Position numbers and translations under genes: made by a program
The notes under the pieces: model-generated
Told to the model about the DNA's origin: nothing
Seen by the model: the letters and a program-made list of their open reading frames with translations, nothing else
Databases searched by the model: none
Shown: in pieces, positions 1-5,002 of the stretch
How the letters are laid out: every line of letters starts with the position of its first letter
How positions within the stretch are numbered: the stretch's first letter is position 1
Source: BS150m-G50 sp964501185 [NCBI: uncultured Bacteroidia bacterium]
GTDB lineage: Bacteria > CAIWAD01 > BS150m-G50
NCBI GenBank assembly: GCA_964501185.1
Contig: CAZCRT010000029.1
Coordinates: forward strand, 1-5,002
DNA length: 5,002 nucleotides
Direction of reading: 5' to 3'

Positions 1-195
1 CGCTGAGAAGTTGATGTTACCTAGGTTTTCAATCGCACGCGAACTCAGATACTTGTTACCACCGTTCATCGTCAGCTGGGCAGGATTCAGGATAAGAGTT
101 TCACCATCACCAGACTGGTATCCACCACTCCAGCCGAAATCATCATTTATCAGGATAACCCCGTCCCCGGTCATCGTCCCTGAGGTTTGCAGGAG
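1..195 (-). repeat. Repeat module 3 of the surface protein (truncated by window edge)
   Basis: Residues 501-565 repeat the start of module 2, sharing G-Y-Q-S-G, T-M-N-G, N-K-Y-L-S and I-E-N. Similarity is also visible at DNA level, for instance the shared AACAAGTATCTGAG on the minus strand, which points to duplication within the gene. The module continues past the left edge, so the total repeat number is unknown. Confidence 0.8.
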
Positions 196-1695
196 GTGAT
201 CTGCGAACAGTGTATCGCTGACTGTCACCGTAGCACCCGAAACAAGAGTCGTCCCCACACCTGTAAAATGACTACCGCTGTTCGTGTAGACATTTCCAGA
301 AGGCAGTTGATAGACAGCACCAGGTGAACAATCCACAGTCCCATCGCTATGTGTCACGTTGTAATCCATGCTCAGCGTACCTTCAACGACTTCGATAAGG
401 TTTGAATTGATGAAGGGTAGCGTTTGCACATAGCTGGTGCCACTGCCTGTGGTTTTGCGGAAGGTTCCCTCGTTGTTGAAGGTGCTGTAAGCACCGCTCC
501 AGTGATACATCCATAGTCCGTTGGCAATTTCAAAAACCGCGCTGCTGTTGTTGTTGATTGTTGCGGCATTGCCGAAAAGCAGGGTGCCTGCGGTGAAGCT
601 GATGGTACCATGGTTTTCGATCGTACGACCGCTCAGATACTTGTTGCTACCGTTCATGGTCATCTGGACGGAACCTGGAATTTGAGTTGTACCTGTACCG
701 GATTGATAACCGCTACTCCAGGTGAAGTCTTCCATAATCATCAGAGTTCCGTTACCCTGGATAGTGCCTGTAGTCTGCAGGAGATTATCTACAGTAACTG
801 TGTTATGGATTGTTACCGTTCCCCCGTTGGCTTTCAGAGTGCCATCACCCTGTACAATGGTTCCGTCCAGCGTCTGCGACGAACTGGTGAGACGCAATTC
901 AGTTGAGGTGGCCAGTAAGCAACTCCCCTCAATAGAAGCATTACAGTCTAATTGTACTGAACCCGCATCCATATCGATCTGCCCGCTGCTCGCCTGGGTG
1001 AAAGTGAGTCCGCTCCCGCCGGATATTGAGATTGTACCAGAACCGGTGGGCAGGTTCAGAACACCATAGTTATTGAAGGCGACGCTTGCTCCTGCGTTGT
1101 GATAGACGCTGGCGGAGCTACCGAAGTTCCAGAATGCATTGTTATTGATTACGGATCCATACCGCATAATCAGTGTGCCACCACCTGTCCAGTCTACCAG
1201 AGTGCTGTTGGTCAATGTTCGATAATCCAGATAGCGGTTTGCATTCGTAGTAATGGAGACATCGGATCCGGAATAGAAGTTGAGCGCTCCGCTGCCATTG
1301 AAGGAGCCATTCTCCCATGTCAACGCACCGTACCAGTGCAGATCACCCGTCCCCCCGAAGCTGCCTCCATTCAGTAGTACGTTGCCCAGCTCGTGGACAG
1401 TTCCTACTGTGGTAGCATTCAACGAGTATCCATTTATCCGGAGTCCCTGGCTGCCAAGATCTGCACCGAGTTCCCAGCTGTCGACTGTGACATTGCCGTT
1501 GAGGTTGACGTAGAAGGCTCCGTCAAGGATGATATGTGCGTAATCACCTGCGCCGGGAACCTGTGCTGGCCACCAGTTGTCAGGATTGTTCCAGTCTCCA
1601 TCTACTGTACTGACCCACAGGATATCGGCAGCACTCGCGAGAGTTGTTCCCATCAGGAAAACAGTTGCAGTTATAAGTTGTCTTAAGTGTCTCAT
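1..1695 (-). CDS. Large exported repeat protein, probable beta-solenoid adhesin/autotransporter-like (C-terminus beyond the window)
   Basis: The frame is open for 565 codons from an ATG at 1695 to the left edge, so the gene is partial at its 3' end. The start is preceded by GAGGG about 5 bases upstream. Residues 1-22 (basic MRHLRQ, hydrophobic core, A-S-A) form a Sec signal peptide. Residues 34-55 carry the W-N-N-P-x-N-W ... V-P-G-A-G-D pattern that often opens secreted beta-helical proteins in environmental bacteria. From about residue 107 the chain is modular, with repeats of about 196-199 residues. Equivalent Trp residues sit at 127, 326 and 522, and F-N-N-x-G motifs at 207 and 406. The sequence is rich in Gly, Ser, Thr and Asn, with recurring N-x-G-T turns and few Cys, which suggests a parallel beta-solenoid. 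It is probably surface-bound or secreted. No catalytic motif is visible, and the anchor or translocator domain would lie outside the window. The precise function is unknown. Reality of the gene is near certain because the repeats are conserved at protein level in this frame. Confidence 0.93.
   Translation of the reverse strand, partial: MRHLRQLITATVFLMGTTLASAADILWVSTVDGDWNNPDNWWPAQVPGAGDYAHIILDGAFYVNLNGNVTVDSWELGADLGSQGLRINGYSLNATTVGTVHELGNVLLNGGSFGGTGDLHWYGALTWENGSFNGSGALNFYSGSDVSITTNANRYLDYRTLTNSTLVDWTGGGTLIMRYGSVINNNAFWNFGSSASVYHNAGASVAFNNYGVLNLPTGSGTISISGGSGLTFTQASSGQIDMDAGSVQLDCNASIEGSCLLATSTELRLTSSSQTLDGTIVQGDGTLKANGGTVTIHNTVTVDNLLQTTGTIQGNGTLMIMEDFTWSSGYQSGTGTTQIPGSVQMTMNGSNKYLSGRTIENHGTISFTAGTLLFGNAATINNNSSAVFEIANGLWMYHWSGAYSTFNNEGTFRKTTGSGTSYVQTLPFINSNLIEVVEGTLSMDYNVTHSDGTVDCSPGAVYQLPSGNVYTNSGSHFTGVGTTLVSGATVTVSDTLFADHLLQTSGTMTGDGVILINDDFGWSGGYQSGDGETLILNPAQLTMNGGNKYLSSRAIENLGNINFSA
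196..783 (-). repeat. Repeat module 2 of the surface protein
   Basis: Residues 305-500 run from L-L-Q-T-T-G to just before the matching L-L-Q-T-S-G of module 3, an exact 588-base (196-residue) period. It contains the F-N-N-E-G-T-F-R-K ... T-G-S-G-T segment at about residue 406, a pattern known from many secreted beta-helical bacterial proteins. Its first 65 residues match 39 of the 65 residues seen of module 3 without a gap, by hand count. Confidence 0.8.
784..1377 (-). repeat. Repeat module 1 of the surface protein (most diverged copy)
   Basis: Residues about 107-304 form the first copy. It can be aligned to module 2 through L-L-x-G-G near 107, L-T-W at 125-127, N-R-Y-L-D-Y-R-T, I-N-N-N, Y-H-N-A-G-A and F-N-N-Y-G at 207, followed by T-G-S-G-T. 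It is clearly more diverged than modules 2 and 3, and its period to module 2 is 597 bases rather than 588. The boundaries are approximate, set by homology rather than by a sharp edge. Confidence 0.7.
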
Positions 1696-1729
1696 TTTGC
1701 CCTCATCATGCTGTGAAATTGATACAGGG

Positions 1730-1757
1730 ATTGTATTTTGAGTAGTACTTACGATAA
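1730..1757 (-). promoter_or_regulatory. Weak candidate sigma70-type promoter for the surface-protein gene
   Basis: On the minus strand a TACAAT -10-like box (1730-1735) lies 16 bases from a poor TTATCG -35-like box (1752-1757), 34 bases upstream of the start at 1695. The position fits, but the -35 match is weak and AT-rich DNA gives such hits by chance. Confidence 0.22.
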
Positions 1758-1922
1758 CTGCATAATAGTTCAATAAAGCAACTATCGTGCCACGTAAGAA
1801 ATCATGTATATTATGTATAAACTTGCCTGACAGCAGGTTATTAGTGGTGATTCAGTCGGATATTGAACAACTGTTCCTGTGATGTTGCTTATGTCTCACA
1901 CTCCATTCTGATAAGAGTGGAC

Positions 1923-1939
1923 TAAATGATTGTCATTTA
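1923..1939. promoter_or_regulatory. Inverted repeat TAAATGA-TTG-TCATTTA, possible operator
   Basis: Two perfect 7-base arms are separated by 3 bases. The size and short spacer fit a site for a dimeric transcription factor better than a terminator, since no T-run follows on either strand. It lies about 200 bases from either start codon. The regulator cannot be named. Confidence 0.3.
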
Positions 1940-2042
1940 TACCGATGCTTATGTTTAATGACCTTTTTAGAGGCATTGATTAATGCATCGACCCGTAGTA
2001 TCACCTAAGTGGGAGATTCCATAACGGATGTTGATTGCGAAG

Positions 2043-2058
2043 CGTTGCCCGGGCAACG
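2043..2058. promoter_or_regulatory. Perfect 16-bp palindrome CGTTGCCCGGGCAACG, candidate operator
   Basis: The sequence equals its own reverse complement over all 16 bases and stands out as a GC-rich block in AT-rich surroundings. It overlaps the -35 element of the candidate promoter for the downstream cluster, where a repressor could block RNA polymerase. No T-run follows, so a Rho-independent terminator is unlikely. The binding protein is unknown. Confidence 0.4.
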
Positions 2059-2074
2059 AAACAAGCAATACTAT
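2046..2074 (+). promoter_or_regulatory. Candidate sigma70-type promoter for the plus-strand cluster
   Basis: TTGCCC (2046-2051) and TACTAT (2069-2074) each match 4 of 6 consensus bases with the ideal 17-base spacing. Transcription would start near 2081, leaving a leader of about 55 bases before the start codon at 2138. The -35 box lies inside the palindrome at 2043-2058. Confidence 0.35.
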
Positions 2075-2137
2075 AGTGAGTTGCTAAAACGATTGTAAAT
2101 CTGCATCATACCAGAAGTCACTTCCGGAGAATAGTTG

Positions 2138-2560
2138 ATGTATGAGTTAACCATCCGTCCCTTTTTACCCGACGACAGTGACGCTGTCACTGCGCTCTGG
2201 CATCTGGTTTTTCCCGACGATCCCTCACGTAACAATCCGCCCGACGTTATCCGCCGCAAGCTGGAGGTGCAGCCGGAACTGTTTCTGGTGGGGGTAGCAG
2301 GCGGCAATATTATCGGTACGGCGCTGGGTGGTTACGATGGTTTCCGTGGCTGGATCTATCATCTGGCAGTTCACCCCGGGGAGCAGCGGCGGGGACATGG
2401 CCGTGCGCTGGTGGAGGCAATCGAACGGGAGTTGCAGAAACTAGGTTGTCCCAAACTGAACCTGCAGGTTCGAGCCACTAATCGTGCCACAGTGGCTTTC
2501 TATCAGGCTCTCGGTTACGCGATAGAGGATCATGTCAGTCTGGGAAAGGTGCTGCAATGA
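2138..2560 (+). CDS. ypeA: GNAT family N-acetyltransferase, YpeA-like
   Basis: This 140-residue cytoplasmic protein has a complete single GNAT fold and should transfer an acetyl group from acetyl-CoA to an amine; the substrate is not known for this family. Residues 48-72 (L-F-L-V ... G-G-Y-D-G-F-R-G) and the L-A-V-H-P strand at 76-80 lead into the acetyl-CoA loop Q-R-R-G-H-G at 83-88. A-L-V-E-A-I-E forms the following helix. G-C-P-K at 103-106, the A-F-Y-Q-A-L-G-Y motif at 120-127 and S-L-G-K near the end are hallmarks shared, from memory, with Escherichia coli YpeA, which is of similar length. The ATG at 2138 is preferred over TTG at 2135 because GGAG at 2126-2129 is 8 bases upstream. Its stop overlaps the next start by ATGA. 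The family assignment is firm; the symbol is by family resemblance only. Confidence 0.88.
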   Translation: MYELTIRPFLPDDSDAVTALWHLVFPDDPSRNNPPDVIRRKLEVQPELFLVGVAGGNIIGTALGGYDGFRGWIYHLAVHPGEQRRGHGRALVEAIERELQKLGCPKLNLQVRATNRATVAFYQALGYAIEDHVSLGKVLQ

Positions 2561-3456
2561 ATAGAATTCTTCATCTGATCAGCCTCTTCATTTTCACCAT
2601 AACAGTGGGTGCAGCTCCGGACAGCCCCGTCCACAGCGGTCCCTACGCCTGCACCAGCTTTGCAGTCTACTCCACAGCAACCATCTACGGTATGAATTTT
2701 GATTATCCCGATGTAGAGATCAGATTCACTCTGAACAAATCTGGAAACCGGAAGATACTCCAGATGGAGTTTCAGCACGAAGAGGGCTTTTTCGTGCCGG
2801 TTGCCGGTGTGAACAGTGACGGCGTTTTCAGCTCCTGTCAGATGTTGCTGCCTGCTGCTGAGCAGGTGCCCCGCACCAATCCTGATGAGATCTACCCCTG
2901 GGAGCTGCATAGCGAGTCTCTGCTGAACTACAGCTCAGTTGTTGAAGTGATCGATTACCTGGGTAGCTATCAGGTTATCAATGGAACTCCGAGCCTGCAT
3001 AATCATCTTGCTGATAATCTGGGTAACGCCATGGTGATTGAAGTTGAGGATTCGATGAACCACATCACGCATAAACAGGGTGATTTCAGTGTGATGACGA
3101 ATTTTCCCAATCACAAGTTCAGCGATGTCAGCTGGCAGGAAGTTGAAGGTGTTGGGGCCAGAAGGTACCAGATAGCATGGAAGCACATTTCAGAAAACCT
3201 GGAGACCTACGATGTCGATCTCGCTCTGGAGACATTAGAGCTGGCTAAAATGGAGGGTGACGAATGGGCAACACGTTGCTCCACTGTCTATAACCCGTCT
3301 TCTGGCAAAATCCATATCGCGCTTCAGGGTGATTTCTATCGTACCTGGATAGTATCCCTGGTGGATGAAACCATCACTACCGGGCCTGAATTCAGAGGTG
3401 TGACAGTGTGGACGCTGGGACCGGAGGGGGTGCTGGCGGCTGACTTGATGAATTGA
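2557..3456 (+). CDS. Exported Ntn hydrolase, choloylglycine hydrolase / acyltransferase (C45-like) superfamily
   Basis: This 299-residue protein begins with a Sec signal peptide (about residues 1-20) and a short propeptide, so it should act in the periplasm or outside. The A-C-T-S-F-A-V block places Cys32 as the likely N-terminal nucleophile exposed by self-cleavage. G-M-N-F-D-Y at 45-50 corresponds to the family G-R-N-x-D motif, giving Asp49. G-V-N-S-D-G at 84-89, L-A-D-N-L-G-N-A at 151-158 and M-T-N-F-P at 180-184 (Asn182) also fit linear amide C-N hydrolases such as bile salt hydrolase, penicillin V acylase and acyltransferases. Met46 stands where bile salt hydrolases have the substrate-contacting Arg, so bile salts are an unlikely substrate. 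The expected chemistry is cleavage of a non-peptide amide such as an N-acyl compound. A G-G-G-A-A-A-G-G ribosome site at 2542-2549 precedes the start, which overlaps the acetyltransferase stop and suggests translational coupling. Confidence 0.8.
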   Translation: MNRILHLISLFIFTITVGAAPDSPVHSGPYACTSFAVYSTATIYGMNFDYPDVEIRFTLNKSGNRKILQMEFQHEEGFFVPVAGVNSDGVFSSCQMLLPAAEQVPRTNPDEIYPWELHSESLLNYSSVVEVIDYLGSYQVINGTPSLHNHLADNLGNAMVIEVEDSMNHITHKQGDFSVMTNFPNHKFSDVSWQEVEGVGARRYQIAWKHISENLETYDVDLALETLELAKMEGDEWATRCSTVYNPSSGKIHIALQGDFYRTWIVSLVDETITTGPEFRGVTVWTLGPEGVLAADLMN

Positions 3457-3484
3457 AGTGTGTTTTGTGATTACCTGTTGTGTG

Positions 3485-3491
3485 AAGGAGG
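3485..3491 (+). promoter_or_regulatory. Strong ribosome binding site AAGGAGG
   Basis: A near-perfect anti-16S match ends 6 bases before the ATG at 3498 and fixes that start for the lyase-like gene. It lies in the 41-base gap after the Ntn hydrolase, where no promoter or terminator is visible. Confidence 0.75.
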
Positions 3492-3497
3492 TCTGTA

Positions 3498-4370
3498 ATG
3501 CTGTCAGGTGCGTTAATTGGAGCTTTAGTCGGTCTATTCTTTGCACTTGTACTCAGTACTACACCGGCAGATGTGAAAAAAGACACATCAGAACATCTCC
3601 CTGAGAAGAATCTCATAGATGATCCGAATGTGTTGTTAGTCGAGGGCTTTGAATCTGAGGATTGGTCTGACCGATGGACAGGAAAGACTCGAGACAGAGT
3701 CAACCTGATAGGTACGAGTGATGAACTGCTTTTTGAACCGCTGCAGAACAAGGCATTATGTATAAATGTGGTAGAGGGGACACATTATGGCGCCAGCTAT
3801 CGTTATCTGTTCCAGGAGCAGTTGGGGGAGGAACCGGAGGAGATATACTTCCGCTATTATCTTCGTTTTGCAGCAGACTGGGATCCCGTTAAGGGTGGTA
3901 AACTACCAGGTATAGGGGGCACTTACGGCCGGGCGGCTTATGCCGGTATTACAAGTGATGGTTATAATGGCTGGTCTTCACGCGGGTTGTTCAACGGCCA
4001 GCGGGATGATGGGAGAACCGGTATCGGCAGCTATTGTTACCATGTAGATCAGGCAGGGAAGTACGGTGACTCCTGGCCATGGAGGATTGATCTGCTCGGT
4101 TACCTCGAGAATAATCGCTGGTACTGTGTTGAACATTATGTTCAACTGAATACACCGATGAAGAATGACGGAATTCTGAGAGGATGGGTGGATGGTGAGC
4201 TCGCTTTTGAGAGAAATGACATGCGCTGGCGGGATACAGCCGACCTGAAGATCGATTGTGTGTGGTTGGAAGTCTACCACGGTGGTAAATGGAAACCGGA
4301 AACTGACAACCATCTGTTTTTTGATAATGTTGTAATATCGCGGGAGTATATCGGACCGATGAAACCCTGA
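3498..4370 (+). CDS. Polysaccharide lyase family 14-like protein, membrane-anchored or secreted
   Basis: This 290-residue protein starts with a hydrophobic stretch (residues 4-20, G-A-L-I-G-A-L-V-G-L-F-F-A-L-V-L-S) that is either a signal peptide or a membrane anchor with the rest outside. A charged linker follows (about 24-42). The remainder resembles the concanavalin-like beta-jelly-roll of PL14-type lyases: E-E-I-Y-F-R-Y-Y-L-R-F at 114-124, the diagnostic G-G-K-L-P-G-I-G-G at 133-141, a Y-C-Y-H segment at 179-182, N-R-W-Y-C-V-E-H-Y-V-Q-L-N-T-P at 206-220, G-W-V-D-G at 229-233, and a closing F-F-D-N-V-V-I-S strand at 274-281. Such enzymes cut uronic-acid polysaccharides (alginate, glucuronan) by beta-elimination, and conserved Tyr, His, Arg and Lys residues on the concave face could serve here. 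Related folds also occur in non-catalytic binding proteins, so substrate and activity are inferred. Confidence 0.72.
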   Translation: MLSGALIGALVGLFFALVLSTTPADVKKDTSEHLPEKNLIDDPNVLLVEGFESEDWSDRWTGKTRDRVNLIGTSDELLFEPLQNKALCINVVEGTHYGASYRYLFQEQLGEEPEEIYFRYYLRFAADWDPVKGGKLPGIGGTYGRAAYAGITSDGYNGWSSRGLFNGQRDDGRTGIGSYCYHVDQAGKYGDSWPWRIDLLGYLENNRWYCVEHYVQLNTPMKNDGILRGWVDGELAFERNDMRWRDTADLKIDCVWLEVYHGGKWKPETDNHLFFDNVVISREYIGPMKP

Positions 4371-4397
4371 TCGAATCAGTTCTTATTTGTCTATTGA

Positions 4398-4405
4398 GGA
4401 GGAGG
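4398..4405 (+). promoter_or_regulatory. Ribosome binding site GGAGGAGG deciding the lipoprotein start
   Basis: This purine tract sits 5 bases before the ATG at 4411. An in-frame TTG at 4387 lies upstream, but choosing it would translate through the ribosome site and place eight acidic or polar residues before the lipoprotein signal. The ATG is therefore the real start. Confidence 0.75.
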
Positions 4406-4410
4406 TCCCC

Positions 4411-4968
4411 ATGAACGCAAAACAGCTGTTACCGTTCATCTTGCCACTGATAATACTGAGTGGTTGTATCCGCAGCCTGCAACCGTTATATACTGAAACT
4501 GATATTGAACTCGATGCAGCGCTGGTTGGCACCTGGGTGGATAGCGGATCGAATGAGGTCTGGCAATTTACCAGGGGTGATGGCCCGTTCTACAATCTGA
4601 CCTATACCGACTCTGATGGAGAAAGCGGTTCCTTTAAAGCCCACCTGGTTGAGTTAAAAGGGCAGCGCTTTCTTGATTTATACCCGGCAGAAATGGAGAT
4701 TCCTGCAAACAGCTTCTATCTCTTTCACCTTCTGGGTGTACATACAATCATGCATGTAAGGCAAATAGAACCCACACTGCAGATGAGTAACCCGGATGTG
4801 GACTGGCTGAGGAAGCTGTTGGAAAAAGATTCCGGTGTTATCAGACATGAAGTGATTGATGATGAGATCTTCCTCACTGCTTCGACTGCGGAATTGCAGG
4901 CTTTCTGGATGGAGCATCTGAAGAGTGAGGGGCTGTTTGAAGAGTATTGTGACATGGTGAGAAAATAG
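4411..4968 (+). CDS. Small lipoprotein of unknown function ('SLQPLYT' family type)
   Basis: The 185-residue product has a lipoprotein signal: Lys4, a hydrophobic core from residue 6 and the lipobox L-S-G-C with Cys19 as the lipidated residue. The residue after Cys is Ile rather than Asp, which in Gram-negative species favours transfer to the outer membrane. Directly after the anchor, R-S-L-Q-P-L-Y-T leads into a strand-rich domain with L-V-G-T-W-V-D (about 39-45) and a following W-Q-F, a pattern I recognise from a set of small uncharacterised lipoproteins in diverse Gram-negative bacteria. The C-terminal third is acidic and probably helical, ending in E-Y-C-D-M-V-R-K. No catalytic motif is visible. 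It follows the lyase-like gene by 40 bases with no terminator seen, so it is probably co-transcribed. A role beside the exported enzymes upstream is possible but rests only on position. Confidence 0.82.
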   Translation: MNAKQLLPFILPLIILSGCIRSLQPLYTETDIELDAALVGTWVDSGSNEVWQFTRGDGPFYNLTYTDSDGESGSFKAHLVELKGQRFLDLYPAEMEIPANSFYLFHLLGVHTIMHVRQIEPTLQMSNPDVDWLRKLLEKDSGVIRHEVIDDEIFLTASTAELQAFWMEHLKSEGLFEEYCDMVRK

Positions 4969-5002
4969 TAACCGGGTTGAAACATATAACTCCATGTCAC
5001 AA

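Larger units (their letters stand above)
1696..2137. other. Divergent intergenic region, no gene seen, several dyads
   Basis: These 442 bases separate the minus-strand surface-protein gene from the plus-strand cluster. The region is more AT-rich than the flanking genes and has only very short open frames without convincing ribosome binding sites. It holds a 7-3-7 inverted repeat at 1923-1939, a small 5-4-5 hairpin at 1973-1986, a direct repeat of ATGTATA at 1804-1810 and 1813-1819, and the perfect palindrome at 2043-2058. It should contain promoters for both directions. No tRNA or recognisable riboswitch was seen. Confidence 0.7.

Noticed and set aside
11-1686. Several short plus-strand open frames (for example 610-906, 722-1069, 1099-1377, 1393-1686)
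   Set aside because: They lie opposite the 565-codon minus-strand frame, which has a signal peptide and protein-level repeats. The plus-strand frames show no family motifs and are shadows.
1984-2025. Tiny plus-strand frame of 13 codons in the intergenic region
   Set aside because: No ribosome binding site precedes it, and the length is within chance expectation.
2043-2058. Palindrome as a Rho-independent terminator
   Set aside because: No T-run follows on either strand, and there is no gene ending nearby; both flanking genes point away from this region.
2530-2910. Minus-strand open frame across the start of the Ntn hydrolase gene
   Set aside because: It is antisense to a gene with clear catalytic motifs, has Cys- and His-scattered low-complexity translation and no recognisable domain.
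3392-3751. Minus-strand open frame rich in Ser and Pro
   Set aside because: It is antisense to the lyase-like gene and its ribosome site. Composition is typical of a shadow frame.
4387-4410. Upstream TTG start for the lipoprotein
   Set aside because: It would include the GGAGGAGG ribosome site in the coding region and put M-S-I-E-E-E-V-P before a normal lipoprotein signal.
4969-5002. Start of another gene after the lipoprotein
   Set aside because: Only 34 bases remain, with no ribosome site followed by a start codon that could be supported.

Overview
The window looks like chromosomal DNA from a Gram-negative bacterium. Three of the five proteins start with export signals: two Sec-type signal peptides and one lipobox. 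A fourth has a hydrophobic N-terminal segment. Ribosome binding sites are clear (GGAG, AAGGAGG, GGAGGAGG) and base composition is balanced. The giant modular secreted protein, the exported Ntn hydrolase, the polysaccharide-lyase-like protein and the small 'LQPLYT' lipoprotein would fit an environmental lineage of the FCB/PVC or proteobacterial type. The phylum cannot be fixed from this sequence alone.

Layout. Positions 1 to 1695 are one uninterrupted minus-strand reading frame of 565 codons that runs off the left edge. It starts with a signal peptide and then carries about 2.4 copies of a repeat of about 196-199 residues, probably a beta-solenoid surface or secreted protein. Positions 1696 to 2137 are a divergent intergenic region with several short dyads. 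One is a perfect 16-bp palindrome that overlaps the -35 box of a plausible plus-strand promoter.

Positions 2138 to 4968 hold four plus-strand genes that are tightly packed and probably co-transcribed: a YpeA-type GNAT acetyltransferase, an exported Ntn hydrolase of the choloylglycine hydrolase / acyltransferase (C45-like) superfamily whose start overlaps the previous stop, a polysaccharide-lyase-14-like protein, and a small lipoprotein of unknown function. The last 34 bases hold no supported feature.

How the genes may work together. Apart from the cytoplasmic acetyltransferase, everything appears to act in the periplasm, at the outer membrane or outside the cell. The plus-strand cluster could process an amide- or polysaccharide-containing substrate, but only gene order supports that. 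I see no tRNA, rRNA, CRISPR array, insertion sequence or phage gene. Nothing here compels a claim of a new system. The most unusual items are the repeat protein and the acetyltransferase / exported amidase overlap.
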